Origin: an uncultured Pseudomonadales bacterium
Lineage (GTDB): Bacteria; Pseudomonadota; Gammaproteobacteria; Pseudomonadales; Azotimanducaceae
Length of the DNA: 64,000 nt
Assembly: GCA_958296295.1 (NCBI GenBank)
Contig: OY282460.1
Coordinates: 1,116,001 to 1,180,000, forward strand
Direction of reading: 5' to 3'
Part shown: positions 1 to 8,398 of the stretch, in pieces
How positions within the stretch are numbered: the first letter of the stretch is position 1
Layout: each line of letters begins with the position of its first letter
Translations under genes and position numbers: made by a program
Notes under the pieces: model-generated
The model's database searches: none
The model's input: only the letters and a program-made list of their open reading frames with translations
What the model was told of the DNA's origin: nothing

Positions 1-65
1 TCGTCGCTTGTCTGGCGCCGCGCCCGATTCGCGCTGGCCGCCAGACAGGCAACTGGCGCGACCGC

Positions 66-1259
66 CTAAGCGCGCTCGAACAACCCGGCGGCGCCTTGGC
101 CGCCGCCGATGCACATGGTCACCACGCCGTAGCGCTTGTTGCGGCGTTCCAACTCGCGCAGGATCGTGCCCGTGCAGCGCGACCCGGTCATGCCGAACGG
201 ATGGCCGATGGAGATGCTGCCGCCGTTCACGTTGTACTTGTCGTTGTCGATGTCCAGCTCGTTGCGGCAGTACACGCATTGCGACGCGAACGCCTCGTTC
301 AGTTCCCACAGATCGACGTCGTCTTGGCGCAGCCCCACGTTCTCCAACAAGCGCGGAATAGCGTACACCGGGCCGATGCCCATCTCGTCCGGCTCGCAGG
401 CGGCGACGGTGAAGCCGCGGTACACGCCCATTGGCTTGAGGCCCAGCCGGTTCGCGCGCTCCGCGCTCATCAGCAACGTCATGGAAGCGCCGTCCGAAAG
501 CTGCGAGGCGTTGCCGGCCGTCACCGTGCCGTCCTCCTCAAAGGCCGGCGGCAAGCCGGAGAGCGCTTGGAGGGTGGTGTTGGGGCGGTTGCACTCGTCG
601 CGGTCCACGGACACTTCCGCGAAGCTCTCCTCGCCGGTTTGCCGGTCCACCTTCTTCATGGTGGCGGTCATCGGCGCGATCTCCTCGTCGATCCAGCCGG
701 CCGCCTGCGCCTTGGCGTAGCGCATTTGACTTTGCAGGGCGTATTCGTCCTGCATGTCGCGGGTTACCTGGTAGCGGCGCGCGACGACTTCGGCGGTGTT
801 GCCCATCGCCATGAAGATGGCGGGCTTTTCCTCCACCAGCTTGGTGTTGCGCGTGTCCGTGCGTCCGCGCGGGGAGCGCGCAGCGCCGGAGATGGAGTCC
901 ACGCCGCCGGCCATCGCGACTTCGGTTTGTCCGGAGGCGATCTGATTCGACGCGATGGCGATGGATTGCAGGCCGGACGAGCAGAAACGGTTGATGGTCA
1001 TGCCGGCGGTGGTGATCGGCAGCCGCGAAAGCACCACGGCGAGGCGCGCCAGGTTGCCGTCTTGCTCGCCGGTGTGGTTGGCGGCGCCGACGACGACGTC
1101 CTCCACTTCCTCCGGCGCGACGTTCGGATTCCGGTCCAGCAGCGTGTCGATGCAGTGCGCGAGCATGTCATCGGAGCGCGTGAGATTGAAGCTGCCGCGA
1201 TGCGACTTGGCCAGCCCCGTGCGGATGTTGTCCACCACTACGACTTCTCTTGCGGCCAT
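66..1259 (-). CDS. Thiolase (acetyl-CoA C-acyltransferase)
   Basis: A 397-residue thiolase-family enzyme. It would cleave 3-ketoacyl-CoA with CoA in fatty-acid beta-oxidation, or run the reverse condensation. The three family signatures are visible: nucleophile Cys93 in NRFCSSGLQS, the His motif GGSISIGHPFG, and the C-terminal Cys in MCIGGGQGAAGLFE. Length is normal for a biosynthetic/degradative thiolase (about 390-400). The ATG is preceded on the minus strand by a purine-rich GAGGGGG. No beta-oxidation partner such as fadB is in the window, although the gene ends close to the window edge and the partner could lie beyond it. The family call is secure; the substrate chain length cannot be read from the sequence. 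Confidence 0.93.
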   Translation of the reverse strand: MAAREVVVVDNIRTGLAKSHRGSFNLTRSDDMLAHCIDTLLDRNPNVAPEEVEDVVVGAANHTGEQDGNLARLAVVLSRLPITTAGMTINRFCSSGLQSIAIASNQIASGQTEVAMAGGVDSISGAARSPRGRTDTRNTKLVEEKPAIFMAMGNTAEVVARRYQVTRDMQDEYALQSQMRYAKAQAAGWIDEEIAPMTATMKKVDRQTGEESFAEVSVDRDECNRPNTTLQALSGLPPAFEEDGTVTAGNASQLSDGASMTLLMSAERANRLGLKPMGVYRGFTVAACEPDEMGIGPVYAIPRLLENVGLRQDDVDLWELNEAFASQCVYCRNELDIDNDKYNVNGGSISIGHPFGMTGSRCTGTILRELERRNKRYGVVTMCIGGGQGAAGLFERA

Positions 1260-1511
1260 ATGGTTGTTCCCCCTCGAAGGTTGTTGCGAGTATCCGTGCG
1301 ACCGGCAGAACCGACCGTCCCGACGGGGCTGAGTCTAGCCCAATTCGCGGCGCCTGTGCGCGTGTCGAAACGCGGCGCGGCGCGACGCCGCTCGCCGGAC
1401 GGCGAATGCAATCCAACCTCGCCATCGGCAAGCTGCGCGACGCCTGGTGCTCAAGGGCGAATGATGCCAGCCGCCGGCGCACCCAAAACGCGCCTGAACG
1501 AGCCGCGCGGC

Positions 1512-1540
1512 TTGCCCTGTGGGGGCCGCGTCACTACAAT
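1512..1540 (+). promoter_or_regulatory. Sigma70-type promoter of tRNA-Lys
   Basis: TTGCCC at 1512-1517 and TACAAT at 1535-1540 are separated by exactly 17 bases, a near-consensus -35/-10 pair. The predicted start is near 1547, about 34 bases upstream of the tRNA. The rest of 1260-1580, between the divergent thiolase and this tRNA, holds nothing else I recognise. Confidence 0.65.
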
Positions 1541-1580
1541 TGCGGCAATCGCGCTTCCCAAGACCGGTCGCGGCGCAACC

Positions 1581-1656
1581 GGGTCGTTAGCTCAGTCGGT
1601 AGAGCAGCGGGCTTTTAACCCGTTGGTCCTGGGTTCGAGCCCCAGACGGCCCACCA
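1581..1656 (+). tRNA. tRNA-Lys (anticodon TTT)
   Basis: A 76-base cloverleaf. The 7-bp acceptor stem pairs 1581-1587 with 1646-1652 (one G-T pair). The anticodon stem GCGGG/CCCGT encloses the loop CTTTTAA with anticodon TTT (Lys). The T loop carries the usual GGTTCGAGCCC, and the 3' CCA is encoded (1654-1656). The SDR gene follows 38 bases downstream on the same strand. Confidence 0.97.
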
Positions 1657-1694
1657 GAATACTCCCGGCGTGCGGAACAACCACTCCACGCTTC

Positions 1695-2477
1695 ATGACG
1701 ACGACGCTTTCCAAACTCAGCCGGTCGATCCGCGGCAAGGTGGCGGTGGTGACCGGCGCGGCCGGCGGCATGGGCGAGGCCACCGCCGCGCTGTTCGCGG
1801 ACGAAGGCGCCCGAGTGGCGGCCCTGGACATCAACGACGACGCCTTGAACCGCGTGTGCGCCCGCATCGCCGCCGCCGGCCACACCGTGCGCGGCTGGCC
1901 GTTGGACGTGTCGGATGGCGAGGCTGTCGGCCGCGTCATTGCCGCCGTGGGGCGCCACTTCGGCGCCATCGACATTCTGGTGAACAACGCGGGAATCGGC
2001 GCCCGCGGGCCGGTGGACGCGGACGACTACGAGGCGAAGTGGCAGCGCGCGTTCGACGTGCTCGTCACGGCCCATGTGCGGATCATTCGCGCCGCTTTGC
2101 CCTTTCTGCGCCGAGCGGATGCCGCCCGCATCGTCAACATCGCGTCCACCGAGGGCCTCGGCGCCACCAAGCACACCAGCCCCTACACCGCGGCGAAGAC
2201 AGCCGTGATCGGCTTGACGCGCGCCCTCGCGGTGGATCTCGGGGCGGAAGGCATCACCGTGAACTGCGTCTGCCCCGGCCCGGTTCGCACCGGCATGACC
2301 GCGTCGATCCCGGAGCAGGACAAGCGCGAGTACGCCCGTCGCCGCGTCGCCCTCAAGCGCTACGCCGATCCCGAGGAGGTGGCGCACGCCACGTTGAGCC
2401 TGGTGCTGCCGGCAGCCGGGTTCATCACCGGCGTCGCGCTGCCGGTGGACGGGGGGTTGACAGTGAAGAACGCTTGA
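1695..2477 (+). CDS. Short-chain dehydrogenase/reductase (SDR)
   Basis: A 260-residue classical SDR, an NAD(P)-dependent oxidoreductase. The cofactor motif TGAAGGMG is at residues 20-27, followed by the structural NNAG motif, a catalytic Ser in NIAST and the YTAAK (YxxxK) active site. The C-terminus (SLVLPAAGFITGVALPVDGGL) is typical of the FabG-like branch. The reading frame stays open far upstream through the tRNA, so the start was set at the first ATG after the tRNA; this gives the normal family length. Substrate unknown. The gene may be cotranscribed with the tRNA, since I see no separate promoter in the 38-base gap. Confidence 0.9.
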   Translation: MTTTLSKLSRSIRGKVAVVTGAAGGMGEATAALFADEGARVAALDINDDALNRVCARIAAAGHTVRGWPLDVSDGEAVGRVIAAVGRHFGAIDILVNNAGIGARGPVDADDYEAKWQRAFDVLVTAHVRIIRAALPFLRRADAARIVNIASTEGLGATKHTSPYTAAKTAVIGLTRALAVDLGAEGITVNCVCPGPVRTGMTASIPEQDKREYARRRVALKRYADPEEVAHATLSLVLPAAGFITGVALPVDGGLTVKNA

Positions 2478-2687
2478 GGCGGTACTGTCTCACTTTGAAA
2501 TTATGACTTAAAACCGCCCCGCAAGCGTAGACGCGGCGGACGGTGTACCTCTACCAGCCGAGCCTGAGCGCGTCGCACGACATCCTCATCGCCAAGGCGC
2601 TCAAGGCCGCGTACCGGGTCAGGTTCGAGCACATCAACACCTCGGCCTGGTTTTCGGGGATGGCATCACACTCGCTACGCCGCATGG

Positions 2688-3077
2688 CTACTCCTTCTGA
2701 TTGAGCAGGTGCATCATGAGCTTGTCAATGCGTTCGTTGGACTTGTCGAATTGATCAGCCATGCGTTCGTTGGACTTGTCGAATTGGTCAGCCATGCGTT
2801 CGTTGGTCTCTTTCATGGCGTCTTGCCACGCCTTGTGTTCCTCAGTCCCCGCCGCCACCGCCTCCTGGATGGCAGACATTTGCCCGCCCACAGCCGCTTC
2901 GTGAACGTCCATGCGAGAGGTCAGCTTCGCGACGGTCTCGTTCAAGGCGCCTATGACAGCATCACTCCGAGCATTGAGAGCGTTGAACACCGCGTTGATG
3001 GTCATGGCGACAGCCGCGATGGCAAGCACAACCACGGCCAAGATGATGGTTATCACACCGCCTTCGGTGAGTTCCAT
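2688..3077 (-). CDS. Small membrane-anchored coiled-coil protein
   Basis: A 129-residue protein of no recognised family. It has an N-terminal hydrophobic segment (about residues 6-30, rich in I, L, V and A) and then a charged, helical stretch that reads as coiled coil. Near the C-terminus an 11-residue unit, NERMADQFDKS, is repeated twice and a third partial copy follows. The start is the ATG preceded by AGGGAGAAACC, a good ribosome-binding site. It is probably an inner-membrane protein with a cytoplasmic or periplasmic oligomerising tail. No function can be inferred from its neighbours: an SDR gene lies on the other strand and IS debris upstream. Confidence 0.6.
   Translation of the reverse strand: MELTEGGVITIILAVVVLAIAAVAMTINAVFNALNARSDAVIGALNETVAKLTSRMDVHEAAVGGQMSAIQEAVAAGTEEHKAWQDAMKETNERMADQFDKSNERMADQFDKSNERIDKLMMHLLNQKE
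2731..2806. repeat. 33-bp in-frame tandem repeat
   Basis: Two 33-bp units (2731-2763 and 2764-2796) differ by one base, and the first 10 bases of a third follow. The unit is a multiple of three, so copy-number change would lengthen or shorten the coiled coil of the small membrane protein without breaking its frame. Confidence 0.9.
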
Positions 3078-3653
3078 TGGTTTCTCCCTAGTTGATCCAT
3101 CGCCGCAAAGAGCCGCCCCGGCTAGGGCGCTGGTCTCCACCAGAGGACGATGTCGTCGTTGAGCATTCCGCTCTCCGTCTCCCTTTGCAATCAAGGTTCT
3201 GGTTCGACGGACTTGTTGCGGTCCAACCGGGTGTCGCCACGGATACCGCATCATGGCAAGACCCGGTTGTAGGATGGCCACGCAGAAGGAGTGGCGAGGA
3301 ACGAAGGTGCGACGCTGGCACGTCGCGACGAACGACGCACCGCCAGCCGCTTGGTTCGTGAGCGTGGATTGGCTTCACGGCCGTTCCTTGGCGTTCAGCA
3401 CACGATGTGGACGCGGGACGAACCCGCGGGCATTCCGACTTCTCTCCCTCCCATCTTGAATGGTGTGTGATCCCCACCCTTGAGCGCGAGCGCGATTGGC
3501 ACGACTCTCCTCCCACAAGCAACCAGTTCACGGTCTTGACGACGATGATGACGCGACATCACGACCTGCCGGCTCCCTGAATCAGTCCTTTACGCGAAGG
3601 GCATGACAATATATGCACCGTCAACAAGTTGTCAACAGTTGGTGTTGCATAGG
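3078..3653. other. Gene-free stretch
   Basis: This holds the upstream region of the small coiled-coil gene (minus strand). I found no convincing protein family, RNA gene or IS end in it. Several short open frames exist in all frames, as expected at this GC content. Confidence 0.5.
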
Positions 3654-4735
3654 CAGGGCCATCCCGAAGTCAGCGCTTGACGGTTTGTTCGGCACGGGCT
3701 GGTTGCCTGGATGGGGATTCGATTGCTTGGAGTCCGACAGGAGAGCGGTTTTCGGAGTCGCCAGGGCCTTGTTTTCCGCGGCTGGCGGCGAAGGTTTCCG
3801 CGGCTGGCGGCGAGGTTCCCGCGGCTGGCCGCGAGTCGGCCGCGGGGCGGCCCGGCGCGCGCGGCCGTTTGTTTCGGCGGGGTCGGGTCGGAAGACCGGG
3901 GCGAGCGCTTCGCGCACGGCGTCGGCCTGCCTGGTGGCGTAGTGGCGGCGCGCCTGGGGCTGGTGTTGGAAACGCCCGCGCATGCGGACGATCGAGATGG
4001 CGGTGTTGGAGAGGCGGGCGAGGTTGCGGGGCAGCTTGCCGGCGCGGATGCGGGAGCGGTCCTCGTCGAAGGAGAAGTCGCGGACGTAGTGGACGCGGTT
4101 CTCGATCTCCCGGTGTCCGCGGTTGAGGGCGAGGATCTCCGAAGCGCCGGCGCGCTGCGGGGGAGCGAGGTCGGGCCGTGGACGGTCTCTTCGGAGGTTT
4201 TGCCGGACTTGAGGACGGTGCGGCGGCGCACGATGCGGAACGCCTGGCGGCGTCCGGGCAGCGCGGCGACGTCGTCGCGCACGCCGTCGAGGGGCGCGAC
4301 GGCGCAGACGCGTTCCTCCAGCCGCCCGTGGCCCTTGTCGACGGCGTGGCGGGACGGCGCGCCGTCCCAGTCGAGGATGCGGATGTCGTCGAGCAGCGTC
4401 GGGTGGTTGTCCTTGATCGGCACGACGTAGTCCCCGCCGCCGTCGACGATCAGCCGGGCGGTGTTCGGGCAGCCGCGCAGCGCGTCGAGGGTCACGACGC
4501 GGTCGGCCACGCCGATCTCGCGCAGCAGCCGGCGGGCGCCTTCGATCTCGCCGCCGGCGCTGTCGGAGGCGACCTGGCCGCGCACCACGCCGCTGCCGTG
4601 CTCGACCGCGGCGACGAACATGCGGTCCGGGTCGGGGCCGCCGGGACGGTTGAGCGGCGCCGACTTGCCGTCGACCGCGAGCGCGCCGCCGGCGGGCCGT
4701 CCGGCGGCTGCGAAGCGCCGCGGGTGGACTGTCCT
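3654..4735 (-). pseudogene. ISAs1-family transposase, 5'-truncated and frameshifted
   Basis: A relic of an ISAs1 (H-repeat) DDE transposase. Reading down the minus strand it begins at the catalytic-domain motif LAVDGKSA, so the N-terminal third is missing. It continues through DNHPTLLDDI and VDKGHGRLEER up to about 4163. There a run of five C on the coding strand (plus-strand G 4159-4163) has apparently lost one base. In the next frame the family sequence resumes (EILALNRGHREIENRVHYVRD, then SFDEDRS). The sequence CAGGGCCATCCCGAAG at 3654 looks like the terminal inverted repeat of the 3' end. No matching left end remains. The truncated end lies just upstream of the first TonB receptor. This is a different ISAs1 lineage from the intact copy at 40.6 kb. 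Confidence 0.8.
3773..3835. repeat. 21-bp tandem repeat, three copies
   Basis: Three imperfect units of about 21 bp sharing the core CCGCGGCTGGC lie inside the 3' part of the decayed ISAs1 transposase. In the minus-strand frame they translate as a repeated RGNLAAS-like peptide. This is low-complexity expansion in a dead gene. Confidence 0.75.
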
Positions 4736-4839
4736 GTTACGTCGCCATGTCCTCGTGCCGCGTTTCCTGGTGCTTGCGTGCCGCCCTGGGCACAAAAAGT
4801 TGCTGTGCGGGCGGATTGGTTCGGTTGTGTTGCTTGCGC

Positions 4840-4871
4840 TTGCGGTGCGGAATTCTTGCGGTGCGGAATTA
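4840..4871. repeat. 16-bp perfect tandem repeat upstream of TonB receptor
   Basis: The unit CTTGCGGTGCGGAATT occurs twice head to tail (4840-4855, 4856-4871). It ends 27 bases before the receptor start, and the sequence GGTATGCT directly after it could act as a -10 element. The repeat may therefore sit in the promoter. Confidence 0.75.
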
Positions 4872-4898
4872 AAGGTATGCTCGCGTGCATAGAGCGCG

Positions 4899-7800
4899 AT
4901 GGGAAAGGCCATGTGCTGGAGAGCGAGGAGACAAGTCGACATCGGGGCGGCAGTGGATGCGGCCGCGAAGGACGCGTCCAAGAGGAAGGGGCTGACCGTT
5001 GCGGCGGTCTTGGCGGCAACGGCGTTGGCGTTTGGGCCGGGTGTCCACGCGCAGGACGATGACGATGCCGAACCGAGTCAAGAAGCTGTGGTCGCTGACG
5101 CCGGGGACGAAGCGGCGGAACAAGACGCCGCGGTCACTGAAGCGGCGGACGAAGACGAGCAGGCGCAAGACGCGGGCGACGTGGAGATCGAGGAGCTGGT
5201 CGTTACCGGGTCGCGCCTCAAACGCACCACGTACAGTAGTGTCTCGCCCTTGCAGATCATCTCAGCGGATGCGAAGCAGGAGATCGGCCTCATCGACGCC
5301 GGGGCAATCCTGCAAGAGTCCACCGCATCCGACGGGGAGCAGGTGGACTTGACGTACCACGGCTTCGTGCTGGACGACGGGCCGGGCACGGTTACCGCCA
5401 ACCTGCGGGGGTTGGGTGCCGCGCGCACGCTGATCCTGATCAACGGCCGCCGGGTGGCGCCGTCCGGTGTCGGGGGCGCGCCGGTAAGCCCGGACCTCGG
5501 CATAGTGCCCGGCTCGCTGGTCGCGGAGTACGACCAGCTCTTGGATGGCGCTTCCTCGATTTATGGTTCGGATGCGGTGGCTGGAGTGGTCAACATCAAG
5601 CTCCGCAAGGACTTCGACGGGTTCCGAATGCAGCTGTTTCAAGGAGCGCCGACACACCCCAAGGGGGACGAGGCGGTTGGAAGCATCAGTTGGGGCAAGA
5701 ATTTCGACCGCGGCTTCGTCGGCTTCGGCGCGGAATACGCGTCCAACGAGGCGGTCTCAAGGGCCGATCGACCGTGGACGTCCCGTTGCGCGCAGCACGT
5801 TGAAGTGGACGAGGACGGTCGAATACGGCATCAGGACGTGTATTGGTCGACGCAGTACGGCATGCGATGGGACGAGTGTAGGTTGGGCAGCATGGTGGGC
5901 TGGATTAGGAACGTCCCCCATGCTAACGACATCTTCTACACCCCACGCGTCAGCAACGGCGGGTGGCCGAACTTCTCGGATTGGGCCGCTTATCAGAGCG
6001 CAGTCGACAGCGATGGCGATGGCGTGGCGGACGTCAGTTTTCGCGACAGGGACCTGAACGGACGGCAACAGCACGCGCATCTCTACGGTGAGCGGGAAAC
6101 GGCCGGGGCCTTGGCTTACGGCGAGTACACGGTGGAAGGGGAAGCGAATCTCACGCCCTACTTCGAGGTGCTTTGGGCCAAGCGAAGCTTCGCGTCGGTT
6201 AGCGGCGCAGCCCAACTGTTCGCGGATGTCCCGGCGCGGAATCCGTTCAACATCTGCAATCCCGACGGCGCCGGCGTGGACTGCGGCCTTGCGTGGACTG
6301 AACTCATGACCAACAACCCGGGCTATTTGAGGCAGTTCGGGCAACAATACGCCGGCCTATGCGCCCGACTTTTCGGCCGTCCGCCGGAGCGTTGTTTTCC
6401 ATGGATCTTTGGAAGCGTCGCCAGTACCCTTGGCCCCTCCGGCCCCTCCGGCACGAGGCCGATCGTCGCAGTTCGTGGCGATCGTGATGCGACGACCACG
6501 GACACGACGAGTTGGCGCGGCGTCGTGGGCTTGGAGGGCGATTTGCCTTTCCTGAGCGTCGGCAGCCTTTCGGATTGGTCGTTCGACGCCTCGGTGACCT
6601 TCTCCACCGCCTACAGCACGCAGCAGCAAGTGGGCGTTCGCGACGACCGACTGAACTTGGCGCTCGGCCGCTATTCCGAGAAAGAAGATTCGCCATGCGT
6701 CCACGACATCGACGAGGCGACGCGTGTGCAGCGTGAGCTGGACCCGGTTATCGCCGACACGGCCGCGGGTTGCGTGCCGGTGAACCTGTACGCGACGTCG
6801 CTGTACGCCAACAGAGTCGGGGATTTCGCCACCCCGGCCGAGCGAAGCTACCTGTTCGACAGCCGCGACTTTAGAACGGAATACGACCAAACCTTGGCCC
6901 ATCTCTATCTCACGGGCACCCTGTTCACCATGCCGGCCGGGCCGGTCGCCGCCGGTGTCGGCGCGGAATACCGGATAGACGAAATCCGCTCCATTCCGGA
7001 TGAAGTCGCCGGCGAGGGGTTGCTCGTCGGGTATTACCGCGATCGAGGGGCTGTGGGCGAGAAGCACATCCGCGAGCTGTTCGCCGAGGCGGAGTTCCCG
7101 CTCGTCGGCGCCCGGGTGGCGGCGCGCGAGGCCACCCTCAACTTGTCCGCCCGCCTGACGGACGACGAGTTTTACGGCAGCGCGTGGACGGGTTCGGCGA
7201 AAGTCGGCTGGAGGCCGGTGGACTCGCTGTTCGTGCGCGCCACTTGGGGCACCTCGTTTCGCGCGCCAAACTTGAGGGAGCTCTTCCTCGTGGAGTTGAC
7301 GGGCTTTCGCACCGTCTTTGATCCTTGCGTCGTGCCTGCCACAGCGGTCAGCTCGCTAACTGGCGAATACGATCCGTCATCCGATACGCGAGAGCCACAT
7401 GTCTTGGCGAACTGCCGCCGTCATGGGGTGGACCCTACGGCGATCAGGGGCAACCAGGCTTATTCCGTTGAGGTCGCCAGCAGGGGTGCCACCACCGGTC
7501 CCGGCCGTCTGGACGAGGAGACATCTGAGGCGTTGTCGTTCGGCTTCTCTTGGGAGCAGTCGTTCACGACGGCTTTCGATCTGTCCTTCGGGGCAAGCTA
7601 CTACGCCATCAAGATCGACGACACCATCATCCGGCTAACGGCAGGCTACATTATCGCGGACTGCTACTTGTCGGAGGTCGGAGGGGCGTTCTGCGATCGC
7701 ATCCGAAGAGAGTCCGGGCCCATGCCGCGTCTGGACTACATCGACGAGCGTTTCATCAACCGCACGAACCTGACCAGTCGCGGCGTGGACGTCAATCTCG

Positions 7801-8351
7801 CGTTCGAGGACACGTTCACCGTGTTCGACCGGGCCATTCGGGTCAATGTGGACGTCAACGCCAACAGGTTGATCGAGCAGTCGAGCTTGTTCGTGAACGC
7901 CGGGCGGCGCGACCATATCGAACGGCATCGCGAGTGGTACTACCCGGAACGCCAAGCGGACATCAACCTGCGGCTCTCCTACGGCGAGTGGTTCGCTCGC
8001 TGGCAGACGCGCTACCTCAGCAAGCAGGCCATTGACGACCGGTTCTTTGATCCGTTCAGCCACGCCTCCGGCCCGGCGCCCCGGGGCGACACCTGCCTTG
8101 GGCCGCCGAACGATCTGCTCTGCCGCGACGTGGCTTGGGCTGACGAGTACATGGTGCATCGTGCATCGTTCGGCTACCGCGCCCGCACTTGGTCGGTGGT
8201 CGCCGGCGTCCGCAACGTCTTTGACACGCCTCCGCCAAGGGTGGACACCAGCGAAATCTCCAGTATCAACAACGCGCCGATAGGTGCCGGCTATGATCTC
8301 AACGGACGCGTCTTCTTCCTGAACGCGGCCGTGCGATTTGGAGGCGATTGA
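4899..8351 (+). CDS. TonB-dependent outer-membrane receptor
   Basis: An 1150-residue TonB-dependent receptor that imports a ligand across the outer membrane using proton-motive energy relayed by TonB. The order is: a long charged N-terminus; a signal-peptide core (about residues 31-52, ending VHAQ); an acidic linker; a TonB-box-like IEELVVTGSR near residue 97; the plug domain with LRGLGAARTLILINGRR and DGASSIYGSDAVAGVVN; and a large beta-barrel ending in the aromatic-rich FFLNAAVRFGGD. The start is not certain because an ATG also lies at residue 5. An S9 peptidase follows 47 bases downstream, which suggests a peptide or protein-fragment ligand. It is a paralogue of the receptor at 52.9-56.3 kb, with which it shares the plug motif SPLQIISAD and the same partner gene. 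Confidence 0.93.
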   Translation: MGKAMCWRARRQVDIGAAVDAAAKDASKRKGLTVAAVLAATALAFGPGVHAQDDDDAEPSQEAVVADAGDEAAEQDAAVTEAADEDEQAQDAGDVEIEELVVTGSRLKRTTYSSVSPLQIISADAKQEIGLIDAGAILQESTASDGEQVDLTYHGFVLDDGPGTVTANLRGLGAARTLILINGRRVAPSGVGGAPVSPDLGIVPGSLVAEYDQLLDGASSIYGSDAVAGVVNIKLRKDFDGFRMQLFQGAPTHPKGDEAVGSISWGKNFDRGFVGFGAEYASNEAVSRADRPWTSRCAQHVEVDEDGRIRHQDVYWSTQYGMRWDECRLGSMVGWIRNVPHANDIFYTPRVSNGGWPNFSDWAAYQSAVDSDGDGVADVSFRDRDLNGRQQHAHLYGERETAGALAYGEYTVEGEANLTPYFEVLWAKRSFASVSGAAQLFADVPARNPFNICNPDGAGVDCGLAWTELMTNNPGYLRQFGQQYAGLCARLFGRPPERCFPWIFGSVASTLGPSGPSGTRPIVAVRGDRDATTTDTTSWRGVVGLEGDLPFLSVGSLSDWSFDASVTFSTAYSTQQQVGVRDDRLNLALGRYSEKEDSPCVHDIDEATRVQRELDPVIADTAAGCVPVNLYATSLYANRVGDFATPAERSYLFDSRDFRTEYDQTLAHLYLTGTLFTMPAGPVAAGVGAEYRIDEIRSIPDEVAGEGLLVGYYRDRGAVGEKHIRELFAEAEFPLVGARVAAREATLNLSARLTDDEFYGSAWTGSAKVGWRPVDSLFVRATWGTSFRAPNLRELFLVELTGFRTVFDPCVVPATAVSSLTGEYDPSSDTREPHVLANCRRHGVDPTAIRGNQAYSVEVASRGATTGPGRLDEETSEALSFGFSWEQSFTTAFDLSFGASYYAIKIDDTIIRLTAGYIIADCYLSEVGGAFCDRIRRESGPMPRLDYIDERFINRTNLTSRGVDVNLAFEDTFTVFDRAIRVNVDVNANRLIEQSSLFVNAGRRDHIERHREWYYPERQADINLRLSYGEWFARWQTRYLSKQAIDDRFFDPFSHASGPAPRGDTCLGPPNDLLCRDVAWADEYMVHRASFGYRARTWSVVAGVRNVFDTPPPRVDTSEISSINNAPIGAGYDLNGRVFFLNAAVRFGGD

Positions 8352-8398
8352 CCGCCGCAGGCGTGTTTGCCGACGGAAGACGAACAGGAGACCGCAAA

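Noticed and set aside
1..65. A gene at the left window edge
   Set aside because: Only 65 bases precede the thiolase stop, and the short plus-strand frame there is antisense to the thiolase.
96..1694. A very long open frame continuous with the SDR gene, running back through the tRNA and antisense to the thiolase
   Set aside because: It crosses a tRNA gene and its translation is low-complexity His/Ala/Arg sequence typical of antisense frames at high GC. Only the part from 1695 shows SDR motifs.
2478..2687. Possible outer-membrane protein tail (short frame ending HGYSF)
   Set aside because: The stretch is too short, competes with another open frame and has no family motif.
3078..3653. Suspected group II intron, prompted by GTGCGAC and structured-looking sequence
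   Set aside because: No domain V/VI sequence, no maturase remnant and no clear boundaries were found.
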